Notes: a model not told the origin generated them from the letters alone. DNA of 64,000 nt from an uncultured Actinomycetes bacterium (GCA_903871335.1 CAIQGE010000025.1:1-64000), one strand, 5' to 3'; positions 8,129 through 17,331 are shown, counted from the stretch's first letter. A program made the numbers and translations.

Positions 8129-8953
8129 TTAGGACGAGGGCGTTGGTCGGGGCGTGCGGCGTCCCACCCAATACCGAGTCCACATGGGAAGGTTCACTGT
8201 GCCGTGGGCGTCCACGCGCTCGAGCGACCGTTCTCGCACCGTGGTGAGGATGGCGTCGCGTTGTTCGGCGCTGGCGGTGAGCACCCCGGAAAATGTGGTG
8301 AAGAGTCGTTCGATGTCGTCGACTCGACGGGGCCACTGCCAACACACGGCGTCGTCGGCGACGAAGGTGAATGGGGCGTCATCGGGAAGCACCACCGAGC
8401 GAGGGTGGTGTCGCTCGTCGCCGTCACCAAATCGATACGGCCTTCGCAGCTCAAAGAGCCGTTGCACCCAGTCCACGCGCTGGTCGGCGCCATTCCAGGC
8501 AATAACGAGGAGTCCGTCGTCGCGGAGAATACGAGCCACCTCACGAACCACTCGTTCGTGGTCCATCCAGTGCCACGCGGACACGACCACGACGGCGTCG
8601 GCCGAGTTATCCGAGACAGGCATGGCTTCACCCACGCCGTCGCGAACGTCCAAGGTCGGCGACCGACGCTGGAGGACATTGCGCATTTCGGAGTCCGGCT
8701 CGATGGCGATGACCTCGATGCCGGCGTCGATCAGCGTTCGTGTCGCTAGGCCCGTGCCCGCGGCGAGATCGATCACCCGATCTCCCTCGCGAAGTCCCAC
8801 GGCAGCGACGAACTCGGGAGGAAGGGCCGGACGGAACGAGTCGTAGTCGTCGGCGACCGCGCCGAAAGAACGCGAACGTTCGTCGCGTGAATCCGGGTCC
8901 GGGGACGTCACCGAAAATTTACCGACGGCTACCGTGAGGCGTGACGGGCGCAA
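8129..8953 (-). CDS. class I SAM-dependent methyltransferase
   Basis: About 260-274 residues. A Methyltransf_11-type core is clear: the upstream block SRSFGAVADDYDSFRP, motif I VIDLAAGTGLATRTL, an acidic end of strand 2 (VIAIEPDSEM) and the post-motif ADAVVVVSAWHWMDHERVVR. The WHW segment is typical of actinobacterial small-molecule methyltransferases; the substrate is unknown. The longest start is TTG at 8953, overlapping the upstream membrane-protein gene by 35 bp. GTG at 8911 would avoid the overlap but neither has a Shine-Dalgarno. It is probably cotranscribed with that gene. Confidence 0.85.
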   Translation of the reverse strand: MRPSRLTVAVGKFSVTSPDPDSRDERSRSFGAVADDYDSFRPALPPEFVAAVGLREGDRVIDLAAGTGLATRTLIDAGIEVIAIEPDSEMRNVLQRRSPTLDVRDGVGEAMPVSDNSADAVVVVSAWHWMDHERVVREVARILRDDGLLVIAWNGADQRVDWVQRLFELRRPYRFGDGDERHHPRSVVLPDDAPFTFVADDAVCWQWPRRVDDIERLFTTFSGVLTASAEQRDAILTTVRERSLERVDAHGTVNLPMWTRYWVGRRTPRPTPSS

Positions 8954-9410
8954 GTCGCACCAGCGAGTTGTAGGTCACCAACGCAATGGCGAGGTGCATC
9001 CAGACCAGGACGAAGACACCCTTCGCCGACTGGCCCTGGTACCAGATCGCGAGATCCGGGAGAAGGAGCACCAGCGTGACCAGGATCGCGAGGCGGAAAA
9101 ACAGCCACCTCGGAGCAGACGAGATCCGAGTCACGACCGGCCACGCGGCGCACGCAATGAGGACGCCCACGACCGTCAATTTGGCGTAGTCGGCGGGCTG
9201 GAAGTGGGCGTATCCCTTGGTTGTGGGGAACACCGCGACACCCAGCTTGACCAGAAGGTAGTCGGCGAGGAGCGAACCCACCAGAGCCACCACCGTGGCC
9301 AGCGTCAGTTGCAGAGCGGAAGGCTGTCGGTGGCGGGGACTGAAGTCCACCTTGAACATTTTCAGGAGCTGGTCGATCGAGCGGGGCATCGTGCGTCGGT
9401 CCTTTGACAT
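8919..9410 (-). CDS. four-helix membrane protein (DUF6069-like)
   Basis: About 163 residues with four predicted membrane helices: LATVVALVGSLLADYLLV, LTVVGVLIACAAWPVV, LAILVTLVLLLPDLAIW and VLVWMHLAIALVTYNSLV. The pattern fits the small actinobacterial DUF6069-like membrane proteins, a tentative assignment. No catalytic motif is visible. ATG 9410 is preferred: a TACAAT hexamer lies 11 nt upstream. A perfect dyad at 9483-9501 lies between this gene and the divergent surface-protein gene. Confidence 0.7.
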   Translation of the reverse strand: MSKDRRTMPRSIDQLLKMFKVDFSPRHRQPSALQLTLATVVALVGSLLADYLLVKLGVAVFPTTKGYAHFQPADYAKLTVVGVLIACAAWPVVTRISSAPRWLFFRLAILVTLVLLLPDLAIWYQGQSAKGVFVLVWMHLAIALVTYNSLVRLAPVTPHGSRR

Positions 9411-9421
9411 GTTGGTACCCA

Positions 9422-9427
9422 ATTGTA
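9422..9427 (-). promoter_or_regulatory. -10 hexamer for the membrane protein gene
   Basis: TACAAT on the minus strand, 11 nt before ATG 9410, giving a leader of only a few nucleotides. Confidence 0.35.
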
Positions 9428-9482
9428 CGGGAGGTCCCGATGGAGCAGCGAAATGATGCTCGGGAGGAAGATTGCTCGTCGA

Positions 9483-9501
9483 TGAAATCTCGAAGATTTC
9501 A
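9483..9501. promoter_or_regulatory. perfect dyad, candidate operator
   Basis: TGAAATCT-CGA-AGATTTCA, an 8-bp perfect inverted repeat with a 3-bp centre. It is AT-richer than its surroundings and lies between two divergent genes, about 37 bp upstream of a TAGCGT hexamer (9538-9543) for the surface-protein gene. It could be an operator or an RNA hairpin. Confidence 0.4.
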
Positions 9502-9533
9502 CTCGTGGCCGGTGTGTCAGGACGCCCGCGACG

Positions 9534-10718
9534 GTGTTAGCGTTCCGGCCGAGGGATTCCTTGGCACACAGACACCGGCGCTTCCGATTGTCGCTGATCG
9601 TTTTTGCGATCGCGACCATGGTCAGCGTGACCTCTTACGCCCTAACGCCAAACCTCTCGTACGCGGCGAGCGGCTACCCGGGACCTGATGCCCTGCCCGG
9701 TGTTCCCACCTACGGCAACGCACTCGGCACCATCACCCCCGGTCACTCTTCTCACTTGACGTGGGTGTGTGGCTTTGACGCTCCTAATGCGACGAACCAC
9801 TCGCCGAAGTACGCGGTGGCGACAATTAACGGAAAAGTGGCGGCGCTACTGCCCATTTCAACCCAGTACGGATGTGCGTCGTTCTACGTGTCGGTTTCCT
9901 CGACAGACGGGCACGGGCATCACGCACCCCCGGGCTATTCGTACGTGTCGGTCAACGGAGGCCCGTGGATTCTGGTCAAGGATGGTCAGAACTGGGTTCT
10001 GGTGACGGGAGTGAAGCACTACCACCACGTAGGTGCCTACTTCGGTTTCTACATCCCGGTGCCCACCCCACCGACGACGACGACGACGACCTCCACCATT
10101 CCGAGCACCACGACACCCAATACGCTGCATCCGACGACTATTCCGGGTCAAACCACGACAACTCGATTGACGCCGCCGTCGACGACGACGCCGGGGTATC
10201 GCACGACGACGTCGCGGTACAACGCCGGTTCGACGTCCACGCGTCCGACGGTTCCCGGCTCGAGTCCCGGCTCCGTCGGCGGAGCACTGAACCAGGTGGT
10301 GACGGTCGTGGCTGTCGTCGTGGCTGCCGGCGCTGCCGCAACGGCTGCGGGCGGACTCGTCGACGGCATCCCTGAAGCACTCGTTGAGGAATATCTCACC
10401 GAGATTCCGCCGGGCGGTGGGTTGCCGTACTCGTTGTTCCCGACGGGCGGCGTCGGCATTGTTGACGACCTCGCCGAAGGCGACGGCATCCTGGGCGTCG
10501 TTGTCGATTCCGAGACACCTCCGGGTGGTGGCCTACCCGTTGGCAGTTCCGCTCCGGGTGGTTCGGACTTCGAAGGTGACGCGGGCGCCGTTGACGTCTT
10601 CGTGGCGGACGACGACGTTCCTGCGGGCGGCGGCATTCCCTTCGGACCCAGTGCCATTTTCTCCGGTGGCATCGACGAGCTCGAAGATGACAATGAATCA
10701 ACGGGAGGAGGTGACTAA
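9534..10718 (+). CDS. Thr/Pro-rich membrane-anchored surface protein with PGGG repeats
   Basis: About 394 residues, no family recognised. Order: a basic then hydrophobic export signal (to about 45), and a folded outer domain to about 175 with two Cys (WVCGF, YGCASF) that could form a disulphide. A Thr/Pro linker with long TTTTTT runs (about 176-250) leads to a membrane segment (VVTVVAVVVAAGAAATAAGG, about 262-282). The acidic C-terminal tail carries three repeats: PPGGGLP near 292, PPGGGLP near 329 and PAGGGIP near 363. Start uncertain: GTG 9534, or TTG 9561, which has a GAGGG Shine-Dalgarno and a TAGCGT hexamer upstream. Its stop is 2 bp from the next start, so the two are coupled. Confidence 0.7.
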   Translation: MLAFRPRDSLAHRHRRFRLSLIVFAIATMVSVTSYALTPNLSYAASGYPGPDALPGVPTYGNALGTITPGHSSHLTWVCGFDAPNATNHSPKYAVATINGKVAALLPISTQYGCASFYVSVSSTDGHGHHAPPGYSYVSVNGGPWILVKDGQNWVLVTGVKHYHHVGAYFGFYIPVPTPPTTTTTTSTIPSTTTPNTLHPTTIPGQTTTTRLTPPSTTTPGYRTTTSRYNAGSTSTRPTVPGSSPGSVGGALNQVVTVVAVVVAAGAAATAAGGLVDGIPEALVEEYLTEIPPGGGLPYSLFPTGGVGIVDDLAEGDGILGVVVDSETPPGGGLPVGSSAPGGSDFEGDAGAVDVFVADDDVPAGGGIPFGPSAIFSGGIDELEDDNESTGGGD

Positions 10719-10720
10719 GC

Positions 10721-13507
10721 GTGGCCATCACTGAATCAATGGAATCCGGTCGCGGACTAGCCATCGCCGAGGATGCCGGAGGTCTTCGCGAGCCTCTTCG
10801 GCGACCCTTTGGTCGCGTGGCTGTTGATGCCTTGACGGAACGAGTGGGCAATCCGCTCCACCGTATTTCTCCCGTCTTTGGAAATGCGTATAACGACGGT
10901 GCTCGTATTCGCGTCATCTTCGGCAACGCCTATTTCGTGTGGCTGGCCGCGGCGGCAGTGCTTGGTGGCTGGGCGGTCCAGAACACTCACGGAATCGCCG
11001 TCCCGCCGGTCCTCTGGTTGACGTTGCTTCTCATGGTGGTCGGTATTTTCGACGCCTTCGCGGGCCTCGTCGCCTCGATCGTCTTTGCGCTCGGCGTGAT
11101 CTTCTCTGGTCACTTCTTCTCGTCACATCTAGTCACAGGCCCTCCGGGGACCCAAGGGATGCTGTACGCCTTCACGGGTCTACTCAGCATGGCGTTCTTG
11201 TGGTTCATCGGACCGCAATTACCACGACGACTCCGGCTCCTCGGTTTCAACGCCATCAAGGACCGCTTCCAGCGTCGCTACATCATCATCGGCGACTTCT
11301 TCGTGGTCACCATCCTGGCGATTTTGATTCTTGGATCGCTGCCCGTTTTTCTTCCCAGCTTCACGGGTGCCGATAAGCAGGACCTCACTCAAGTTGTTCT
11401 CCAAAATCACCTGACGACCGTCAAGATCGTCGTGGCGATCGCGATGATCCTCCGCGTGGCCTACGAGACAATGGTGCACGCCAAGTTCAAGGCGCTTCCG
11501 TCGTCGACGGGTCGCGTTCGCAGTAACGCGGGTCGCTGGTTCATTCGAATCTCCGGCGCTCTCATCGCGCTGGCGCTGATCTGGGAGATTCTCGGGACGG
11601 TGTGGCAGTGGCCGGTGACGTGGTTGATCTTCGTCAGTTTGGATGTCTTCTCCGCGGTCGGTGAGCGCTTCTTACGACCGAGTTCCGTCTTCCGGTTCGT
11701 TCCTCGCAATCTCTTCCGTATCGTGACGCTGCTGCTGTTTGAGCAGTACATGGCACGCGTATTAAACGGTCAATACGTCTCCGGTGAGGCGTTGCTGGGT
11801 TGGCTGGCTCTGACCTTGGCGATCGTGATTGCCATGTACGCCTTCTTTGATGGCGTTGATGATGAGGAATCTGGCGACACTCGCGCCACGTGGTGGACAC
11901 GACTACTGGGCATCATCGTGGTGATCTTGCTCTTCATCATTTCCCAGGGATTGGTCTCGGTTGCCACGACGCCGTACGCCAATCCGACCGACGTCGCCGT
12001 CAGTACCAATGGTGTCTTGTACATCGCGGACTCGGGTAACAATCGCATCATTGAAGTCACCCCGGCGGGCGGGCGCACGACGGTGGGCTCGGGATATTCA
12101 AATCCTGGAGGCGTTGCGCCTGACCCCGGTAGCCCGTCTTTCATTTACGTCGCCGACACCAACAACAATCGCGTGCTCAAAGTGGAGACCACGCCGGTTG
12201 AGGCGCTGGCATTGTCGAACGGCACCAGCCACGTCGCGAACGCGGGAGCGGCGACAACGCAATCGGCGGTCGGCAGCGGATTCAAGCACCCGACCGGACT
12301 CGCCACTGACTCGACGGGACGGCTATTTGTTGCCGACACCGGCAATAACCGCATTGTGGAGATCTTGCCGAATGGCGACGAGAAGGTCTTCGTGACGGGT
12401 CTTTCGTCACCGCTGGCCATTTCGACGGATCCCTTTGGCCACTTGTTCGTCGCCAATACCGGCGCCGGTTCCGTGCTCGAATTTACGATCACCAAGGACG
12501 GGCACGCGACCAAGGAGCGCACGTTCGCGACGGGCCTGCAGAGCCCCTCAGGTGTTGCGGCCGACGCGAATCAAAACGTCTACGTAGCTAATACGGGCAA
12601 AGACCAGGTTCTGCAGTACACCCCCGATCACCAGCGTGACGTCATGGCCGGCGACTATCACTCGCCGCGTGGACTGGGGGTCGACGGCGCGGGTCACTTA
12701 TACGTCGCCGACGCGGGCAGTGGAGGCGTGGTCCTGGCCGCTCCGCTGTACGCCTCAACGAGTTCTGCCGTCGGACCGCACAGTCCCGCGACCGCCGTGT
12801 CTTTGGTGAGCGATGGTTCGAGTTACGTGGTGACGTCGAATAACACCCTCGAGCACGTCACCTCACAGGGCACCACGATTCTCGTCAACAACCTTGATCA
12901 ATCCCACGGGGTCGCGGTCTCGGCGTTGGGACGCATTTACGTGTCGCAGTCCGGAAACGGCACGATTGACCAAGTCCTTCCTGACGGCTCCCTCAAGATT
13001 CTCGCCTCGGGGCTGACGGGGGTCACGTCGATCACGCCGGATCCGTACGGCGGGTTGTTCGCCCTCGAGCCCGTGACCGGCGATATCGTCGCCGTCGATG
13101 CCCAGGGTCGTACTCGCGTCTTGGTCCAACACCTGAAGGATCCCGTCGCTATCACCCAGGACGCCTATGACAACTTGGACGTGACCTTGGCCGGTACCAA
13201 GTCGCACGGTGGTGAGGTCGTGCGCGTCGTATTTGGTGGCAAGACCGAGACGCTGGCGACGGGTCTGAGCGATCCCACGTCCATCACCGCCGACGGTAAC
13301 GGCGACGTTTTCTTCGTCGAGCACGGGACTCGTCGAGTCTGGGAAATCCGTGGACTCCTGGGAACTCAGATTGTCTTTGAGGGCACATCCGCGAAGACCG
13401 ACCCGGTCGCCATCGCTGCTGATCGAAACGGAAATGTTGTCGTGATGCCCGCGGCGGCCGGTGCGACCGTGCGACTGAACTCGTCAAACACGCAGACCAC
13501 GATCTAG
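10721..13507 (+). CDS. polytopic membrane protein with extracellular NHL-repeat propeller
   Basis: 928 residues. Residues about 60-410 hold roughly ten membrane helices in a pattern I do not recognise as a known transporter. From about 415 to the end is a long run of NHL repeats, with marks such as GVLYIADSGNNRIIEVTP, RLFVADTGNNRIVEILPNG, GHLFVANTGAGSVLEF and NVYVANTGKDQVLQY. There are enough units for one large or two beta-propellers, probably outside the cell. NHL propellers generally bind proteins, RNA or glycans or have lyase activity; no catalytic residues are evident. GTG start, 2 bp after the surface-protein stop. The stop shares CTAG with the convergent gene. Confidence 0.75.
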   Translation: MAITESMESGRGLAIAEDAGGLREPLRRPFGRVAVDALTERVGNPLHRISPVFGNAYNDGARIRVIFGNAYFVWLAAAAVLGGWAVQNTHGIAVPPVLWLTLLLMVVGIFDAFAGLVASIVFALGVIFSGHFFSSHLVTGPPGTQGMLYAFTGLLSMAFLWFIGPQLPRRLRLLGFNAIKDRFQRRYIIIGDFFVVTILAILILGSLPVFLPSFTGADKQDLTQVVLQNHLTTVKIVVAIAMILRVAYETMVHAKFKALPSSTGRVRSNAGRWFIRISGALIALALIWEILGTVWQWPVTWLIFVSLDVFSAVGERFLRPSSVFRFVPRNLFRIVTLLLFEQYMARVLNGQYVSGEALLGWLALTLAIVIAMYAFFDGVDDEESGDTRATWWTRLLGIIVVILLFIISQGLVSVATTPYANPTDVAVSTNGVLYIADSGNNRIIEVTPAGGRTTVGSGYSNPGGVAPDPGSPSFIYVADTNNNRVLKVETTPVEALALSNGTSHVANAGAATTQSAVGSGFKHPTGLATDSTGRLFVADTGNNRIVEILPNGDEKVFVTGLSSPLAISTDPFGHLFVANTGAGSVLEFTITKDGHATKERTFATGLQSPSGVAADANQNVYVANTGKDQVLQYTPDHQRDVMAGDYHSPRGLGVDGAGHLYVADAGSGGVVLAAPLYASTSSAVGPHSPATAVSLVSDGSSYVVTSNNTLEHVTSQGTTILVNNLDQSHGVAVSALGRIYVSQSGNGTIDQVLPDGSLKILASGLTGVTSITPDPYGGLFALEPVTGDIVAVDAQGRTRVLVQHLKDPVAITQDAYDNLDVTLAGTKSHGGEVVRVVFGGKTETLATGLSDPTSITADGNGDVFFVEHGTRRVWEIRGLLGTQIVFEGTSAKTDPVAIAADRNGNVVVMPAAAGATVRLNSSNTQTTI

Positions 13508-14145
13508 TTCGAGGGGGGCTCGCTCGCTTCGAGTCGGTGCACATTTTGGATCAAGTCAGCAACGAACGCTTCGCCTTGTCCCTGCCAACGAGCGAGACCG
13601 ATATTCACCCATAGGTCGACGAAACTGACCGCTTTCGGACCGACGTGAATCACGACGTTCTTGACGCGATTGCTGAGGGCGACGGTCAGGGTGCCTTCGG
13701 TCGAGTGTTGGATGCTGACGACGGCCTCGTAGTGGCATTCCTTAGTGGTAGTGGAACCGACGAAGACGATGCGTTGGTCGGTCACGTGAAGATCTCCGTG
13801 GTCAATAGCGGTGGGCGTTGGCGTGCCGGCGACGTAGTGACCACGGGTCTGACCGACGTGATAGCGGATCGTGCGGCCTCCGACCGCTCCGATGGGAATG
13901 GACACGCCGTGCGATCCCGCGCTGTAGTGTCCGCCGACTGATCTCTCCTCGATCAAACTCACGTTCCCGACGGTACCCACGAGAGCTTCGTTGTGGCGCA
14001 GGAGAAGAGAGGCAGACGCGTGCGGGGATTCCACCGCGCGTGCATATTCGAGGGCAGCACGCGCGTCCTCGAGTTCCGCGGCCCATTCGTCGTGGGCGTG
14101 CGAAGCGGCCTTGGCGGCCTGATGTTGACGGAATCTTTCGAACAT
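13504..14145 (-). CDS. hypothetical protein with PH-like C-terminal domain
   Basis: 213 residues, not recognised with confidence. The N-terminus is a charged Ala/Glu-rich helix (AAKAASHAHDEWAAELEDAR) that may coil. The C-terminal half has HGDLHVTDQRIVFVGSTTTK and VSIQHSTEGTLTVALSNR, the strand pattern of GRAM/PH-like or short-PH domains that read a protein's own surface or lipids. Gly/His-rich loops lie between (GGHYSAGSHGVSIPIG). The ATG has a GGAGG Shine-Dalgarno and a TACGCT hexamer 19 nt upstream. The stop shares CTAG with the NHL gene. Confidence 0.65.
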   Translation of the reverse strand: MFERFRQHQAAKAASHAHDEWAAELEDARAALEYARAVESPHASASLLLRHNEALVGTVGNVSLIEERSVGGHYSAGSHGVSIPIGAVGGRTIRYHVGQTRGHYVAGTPTPTAIDHGDLHVTDQRIVFVGSTTTKECHYEAVVSIQHSTEGTLTVALSNRVKNVVIHVGPKAVSFVDLWVNIGLARWQGQGEAFVADLIQNVHRLEASEPPSN

Positions 14146-14210
14146 GGTCCTCCGTTCCGCCGACAGCGTAGGCCACGCTCTATCGTGGGCTGAGCACTAG
14201 AGGAGATCCC

Positions 14211-15236
14211 ATGGAAAACCGACGCATCCTTTTGACCCAACGACCCGAGGGAATGGTGGACGAGACCACGACCCGACTTGACGTCGCCGAACGTCCGGAG
14301 TGTGGGGCTGATGAAGCGCTCATTCGAGTGGGTATGTTGTCCATCGATCCGACGATTCGTACGTGGATGAACGACGCACCGGGTTACCTTCCTCCGATTC
14401 AAATCAACGACGTCATTCGCGGAAGTGGCGCCGGTGTGGTGGTCGAATCACGCACATCGCGGTACAACGTGGGTGACATCGTTTTTGGGATGACCGGGTG
14501 GCAGGAGTGGGCGCTCGCTACAGAAGACAACAAGTTCTCCGTCGTGCCCGCCGGCATGGGGCTGGACTTGCCGACCGTGATGAATGTTCTGGGTGTGACC
14601 GGTATTACCGCCTACTTCGGACTTCTCGACGTGGGAGCGCTGCGCGAGGGTGACGTCGTTGTCGTCTCGGGCGCCGCCGGGGCGACCGGGTCTGTCGTGG
14701 GACAGATTGCCCGTGCTCGGGGAGCCAAGAAGGTCATCGGCATTGCCGGTGGACCCGAGAAGTGCGCGGAAGTGGTGGAGCGCTATGGCTTTGATGAGTG
14801 TCTCGATTACCGTGAGCCCCATTTGGCTCGTCGGTTACGCAGCGCGTGCCCCGAGGGCATCGATCTCTACTTCGATAATGTCGGCGGCGAGATTCTCGAT
14901 GATGTTCTCTTGAATCTCGCCATGCGTGGCCGTGTCGTTTTGTGCGGTGCGATCGCGCAGTACAACGACACGGACCAGCGCAGCGGTCTGAAGAACCACA
15001 CGATGTTGATCATGCGTCGTGGTCGCATGGAAGGTTTCATCATTCTCGACTACACCGCCCGCTTCGCTGAAGCGCAAATGGAGCTAGCGGGCATGGTCCT
15101 CTCGGGTGACCTACGACACCAGGAGCACCTCGTCAGGGGCCTCGAGAATGCGCCCAGCGCCCTGAACCTGCTGTTCTCGGGGGGCAATCACGGCAAGACA
15201 CTCGTCGTGGTGGATGACTCCGTCACACTGGCCTAG
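14211..15236 (+). CDS. zinc-independent NADP-dependent MDR oxidoreductase (PTGR/CurA-like)
   Basis: 341-residue medium-chain reductase of the leukotriene B4 dehydrogenase/CurA branch, which reduces alpha,beta-unsaturated ketones or aldehydes with NADPH. Visible: SIDPTIRTWMNDAPGYLPP, the branch-typical substrate loop; VSGAAGATGSVVGQIARARG, the dinucleotide-binding segment; YFDNVGGEILDDVLLNLAMR; and RMEGFIILDY in the C-terminal region. No zinc ligands. The start has an AGAGGAGAT Shine-Dalgarno. It is followed 9 bp later by the MFS gene, so an operon is likely. Confidence 0.9.
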   Translation: MENRRILLTQRPEGMVDETTTRLDVAERPECGADEALIRVGMLSIDPTIRTWMNDAPGYLPPIQINDVIRGSGAGVVVESRTSRYNVGDIVFGMTGWQEWALATEDNKFSVVPAGMGLDLPTVMNVLGVTGITAYFGLLDVGALREGDVVVVSGAAGATGSVVGQIARARGAKKVIGIAGGPEKCAEVVERYGFDECLDYREPHLARRLRSACPEGIDLYFDNVGGEILDDVLLNLAMRGRVVLCGAIAQYNDTDQRSGLKNHTMLIMRRGRMEGFIILDYTARFAEAQMELAGMVLSGDLRHQEHLVRGLENAPSALNLLFSGGNHGKTLVVVDDSVTLA

Positions 15237-15245
15237 GACGTCACC

Positions 15246-16487
15246 GTGTCCACCGCGGTAGTTCGACGGCTTGACCGACCGACGCTGGCCCTGGTCGCTA
15301 TCGCGATCGCGGCCGGCTACGGACAGTTCGGGGCGGTGGCATCTCTTGAGGAAGTGGCGCACCATTTCGGGCACACGTCCGCAACCGCGAATTTCAGTGG
15401 CGTGGTCGGTCTATCGGGATCGGTGCTGAGCGTCGGTCTCGCGATACTTCGCCTCTCCGCACTGTTTGCGCTTCCCATGACGTCACTGGCGGATCGCTGG
15501 GGACGCAAGAAGGTTTTGCGACGCGTCACGATCGCTGGTCTCGTGTTGACCGCGATCGCGGCAGGAAGCCCCTCGTACTGGGCTTTTGTTGCTTTTTTCG
15601 CTCTGGCGCGCCCGTTGTTGAGCGCCGCACAAACGCTCGTCGGTGTCCTGACCGTGGAGTTATCGTCGCCGTCGGTCCGCGTGTACCGTTTGGCCTGCGT
15701 CGCGGCCGGCGCCGGGGTTGGCGCTGGGCTATCGGCCATCTTGCACGGCGTCTTGCCCGGCGCCAACGCCTTTCGATGGCTCTTTGCCTCAGCGTTTATT
15801 CCGGCCTTGGCGGTACAACCACTCCTGAAACTGGTGCGAGAACCCGGTGCTGTTGAACGCGACCCTTCTTCGACGCCCGCTCGATTGGGATCGATCCCGA
15901 AGGACTATCGACGCGTGATGGTGATCGTCGCCACCGTGACGGTCGTGATCGGGATCATTACCGGTCCGGCCAACGGATTCGCGTTCGTGTACGGCGAGGG
16001 CGTTCTCAAGATCTCCCGCCACGTGGTGGCGCTCGTCGTGCTCATGAGCGCCGTGACTGGTCTCGCGGGACTCTTCGTGGGTCGTTGGTGTGCCGACGCA
16101 CTGGGACGACGTTGGACCGTGGCGCTCGGGACCGTCGCGACGGCCGTGACGTCGACCGTGGCGTACAGCGGCGGTCGTTCCAGTTTCATTGTGGGCTACA
16201 TGATCGGCGTCTTTGCGGCCGCGCTCCTCGCTCCAGCGGCCAGCGCACTCGTTAACGAATTGTTTCCGCACGTGGCTCGCGCGACGGCGGCTGGTTGGGT
16301 CGTGGTCGCGGGCGTCGTGGGCGCCGTGGTCGGCTTGTTGATCTTTGGTGTGGCCGGTGACGTGACCCACACCACCGTGACAGTCAACTCGTTGCGAGTC
16401 CCCGCTCTGTTGACGTTCTTGCCGGCGTTACCGGCTCTGTACTTATTGCGCCTGCTGCCCGAAACGCGAGGAACGACGATCGACTAG
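15246..16487 (+). CDS. MFS transporter
   Basis: 413 residues with about twelve hydrophobic helices split in two halves by a charged loop (about 195-220: VREPGAVERDPSS). The MFS signature between helices 2 and 3 is SLADRWGRKKVLRR, and its counterpart in the second half is FVGRWCADALGRRW. Probable proton-coupled export or uptake; the substrate is unknown. GTG start. The stop shares CTAG with the convergent EEP gene. Confidence 0.85.
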   Translation: MSTAVVRRLDRPTLALVAIAIAAGYGQFGAVASLEEVAHHFGHTSATANFSGVVGLSGSVLSVGLAILRLSALFALPMTSLADRWGRKKVLRRVTIAGLVLTAIAAGSPSYWAFVAFFALARPLLSAAQTLVGVLTVELSSPSVRVYRLACVAAGAGVGAGLSAILHGVLPGANAFRWLFASAFIPALAVQPLLKLVREPGAVERDPSSTPARLGSIPKDYRRVMVIVATVTVVIGIITGPANGFAFVYGEGVLKISRHVVALVVLMSAVTGLAGLFVGRWCADALGRRWTVALGTVATAVTSTVAYSGGRSSFIVGYMIGVFAAALLAPAASALVNELFPHVARATAAGWVVVAGVVGAVVGLLIFGVAGDVTHTTVTVNSLRVPALLTFLPALPALYLLRLLPETRGTTID

Positions 16488-17281
16488 TCGAGCGTCGCGT
16501 CCATGACGAGCGCGCGGTGGTCGCTAGAACCGTTGAACGACCGAGCATTGGTAATACGCCAGGGACCACGCAGCAAGAAGTGGTCAATCTGTGAATGAGG
16601 ACGCCACGCGGGCCACGTGCGCGCTCGCACCCCCGAACGCCAGCCGCGCAGGACCGTGCGCAGCAGGGGGCGCCAGCAGTTGAAGTCGCCACCGACAACG
16701 GTGGGGAGTTCGTCGCTGAGCGCATCGAGGTGGCGTGCGACTTCGCGATATTGCCACAGTGAGCCGTGACTTAAGTGGGCACCGTGGAGGGCGACGGCGT
16801 AGAACTCGTGACCATCGTGACGGAGGCGCGCGATAATAAGAGCTCGGCGCACTTTGTCGCGTCGAAGTTGGGTGAGTGGACGTGTCTCTAATGACACGAT
16901 CTCGCACGAAGTGAGTAACGCAACACCCCACGACCCGACCTCGCGCCCATTGGCGACTTCGAGTCGGGCTAATTGCCGGGGTGTCAGTTCGCGGTATCCC
17001 TCAAAAAAGAGCCCCTCTTCGCCGTGGAGGAGTGCGAGGGGGTGCTGCCAACCTCGCCCACCGGGTTGCGCCGTGACGCGTTCACCCTCGCCGAGCGGTA
17101 CGTACGCTCCCCGCAGATTGAGTCGCGTTTCGAGGATGGCGTACTGATCAACCTCGTCGCCGCGCCACAGTTCTTGTACGAAGAGGAGTTCGGGCGCGAG
17201 GGAAAAGAGCCCTTCGAGTGCGTCGGTCGCGCGACCGTAGCCGTCGACACCGGCGTGGATGTTGAAAGTCACCGTGCGCAC
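16484..17281 (-). CDS. endonuclease/exonuclease/phosphatase family hydrolase
   Basis: 265-residue EEP-fold metal-dependent phosphoesterase. Catalytic blocks are in order: TFNIHAG at the N-terminus, LLFVQELWRG (metal-binding Glu), VALHGAHLSHGS, VVGGDFNCWRPL (Asp/Asn), SQIDHFLLRG, and SSDHRALVMD with the terminal His. The substrate may be a phospholipid, nucleic acid or sugar phosphate and cannot be told. GTG start at 17281 with TAAGTT 6 nt upstream. Divergent from phzF. Confidence 0.85.
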   Translation of the reverse strand: MRTVTFNIHAGVDGYGRATDALEGLFSLAPELLFVQELWRGDEVDQYAILETRLNLRGAYVPLGEGERVTAQPGGRGWQHPLALLHGEEGLFFEGYRELTPRQLARLEVANGREVGSWGVALLTSCEIVSLETRPLTQLRRDKVRRALIIARLRHDGHEFYAVALHGAHLSHGSLWQYREVARHLDALSDELPTVVGGDFNCWRPLLRTVLRGWRSGVRARTWPAWRPHSQIDHFLLRGPWRITNARSFNGSSDHRALVMDATLD

Positions 17282-17287
17282 CGAGTC

Positions 17288-17293
17288 AACTTA
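17288..17293 (-). promoter_or_regulatory. -10 hexamer of a leaderless promoter
   Basis: TAAGTT, 6 nt before the GTG at 17281. Confidence 0.45.
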
Positions 17294-17331
17294 GATGGTT
17301 TGGGGGTTCACGGTGTGGCAATCTCTATGTC

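Noticed and set aside
10078-10260. Dense GACGAC/ACCACG repetition considered as a repeat array or CRISPR
   Set aside because: It is simple codon repetition encoding the Thr/Pro stalk; no regular spacers.
17300-17329. Promoter TTGGGG - TCTATG for phzF
   Set aside because: Spacing would place the transcription start inside the coding sequence; CAATCT seven bases before the GTG is a better candidate but also weak.
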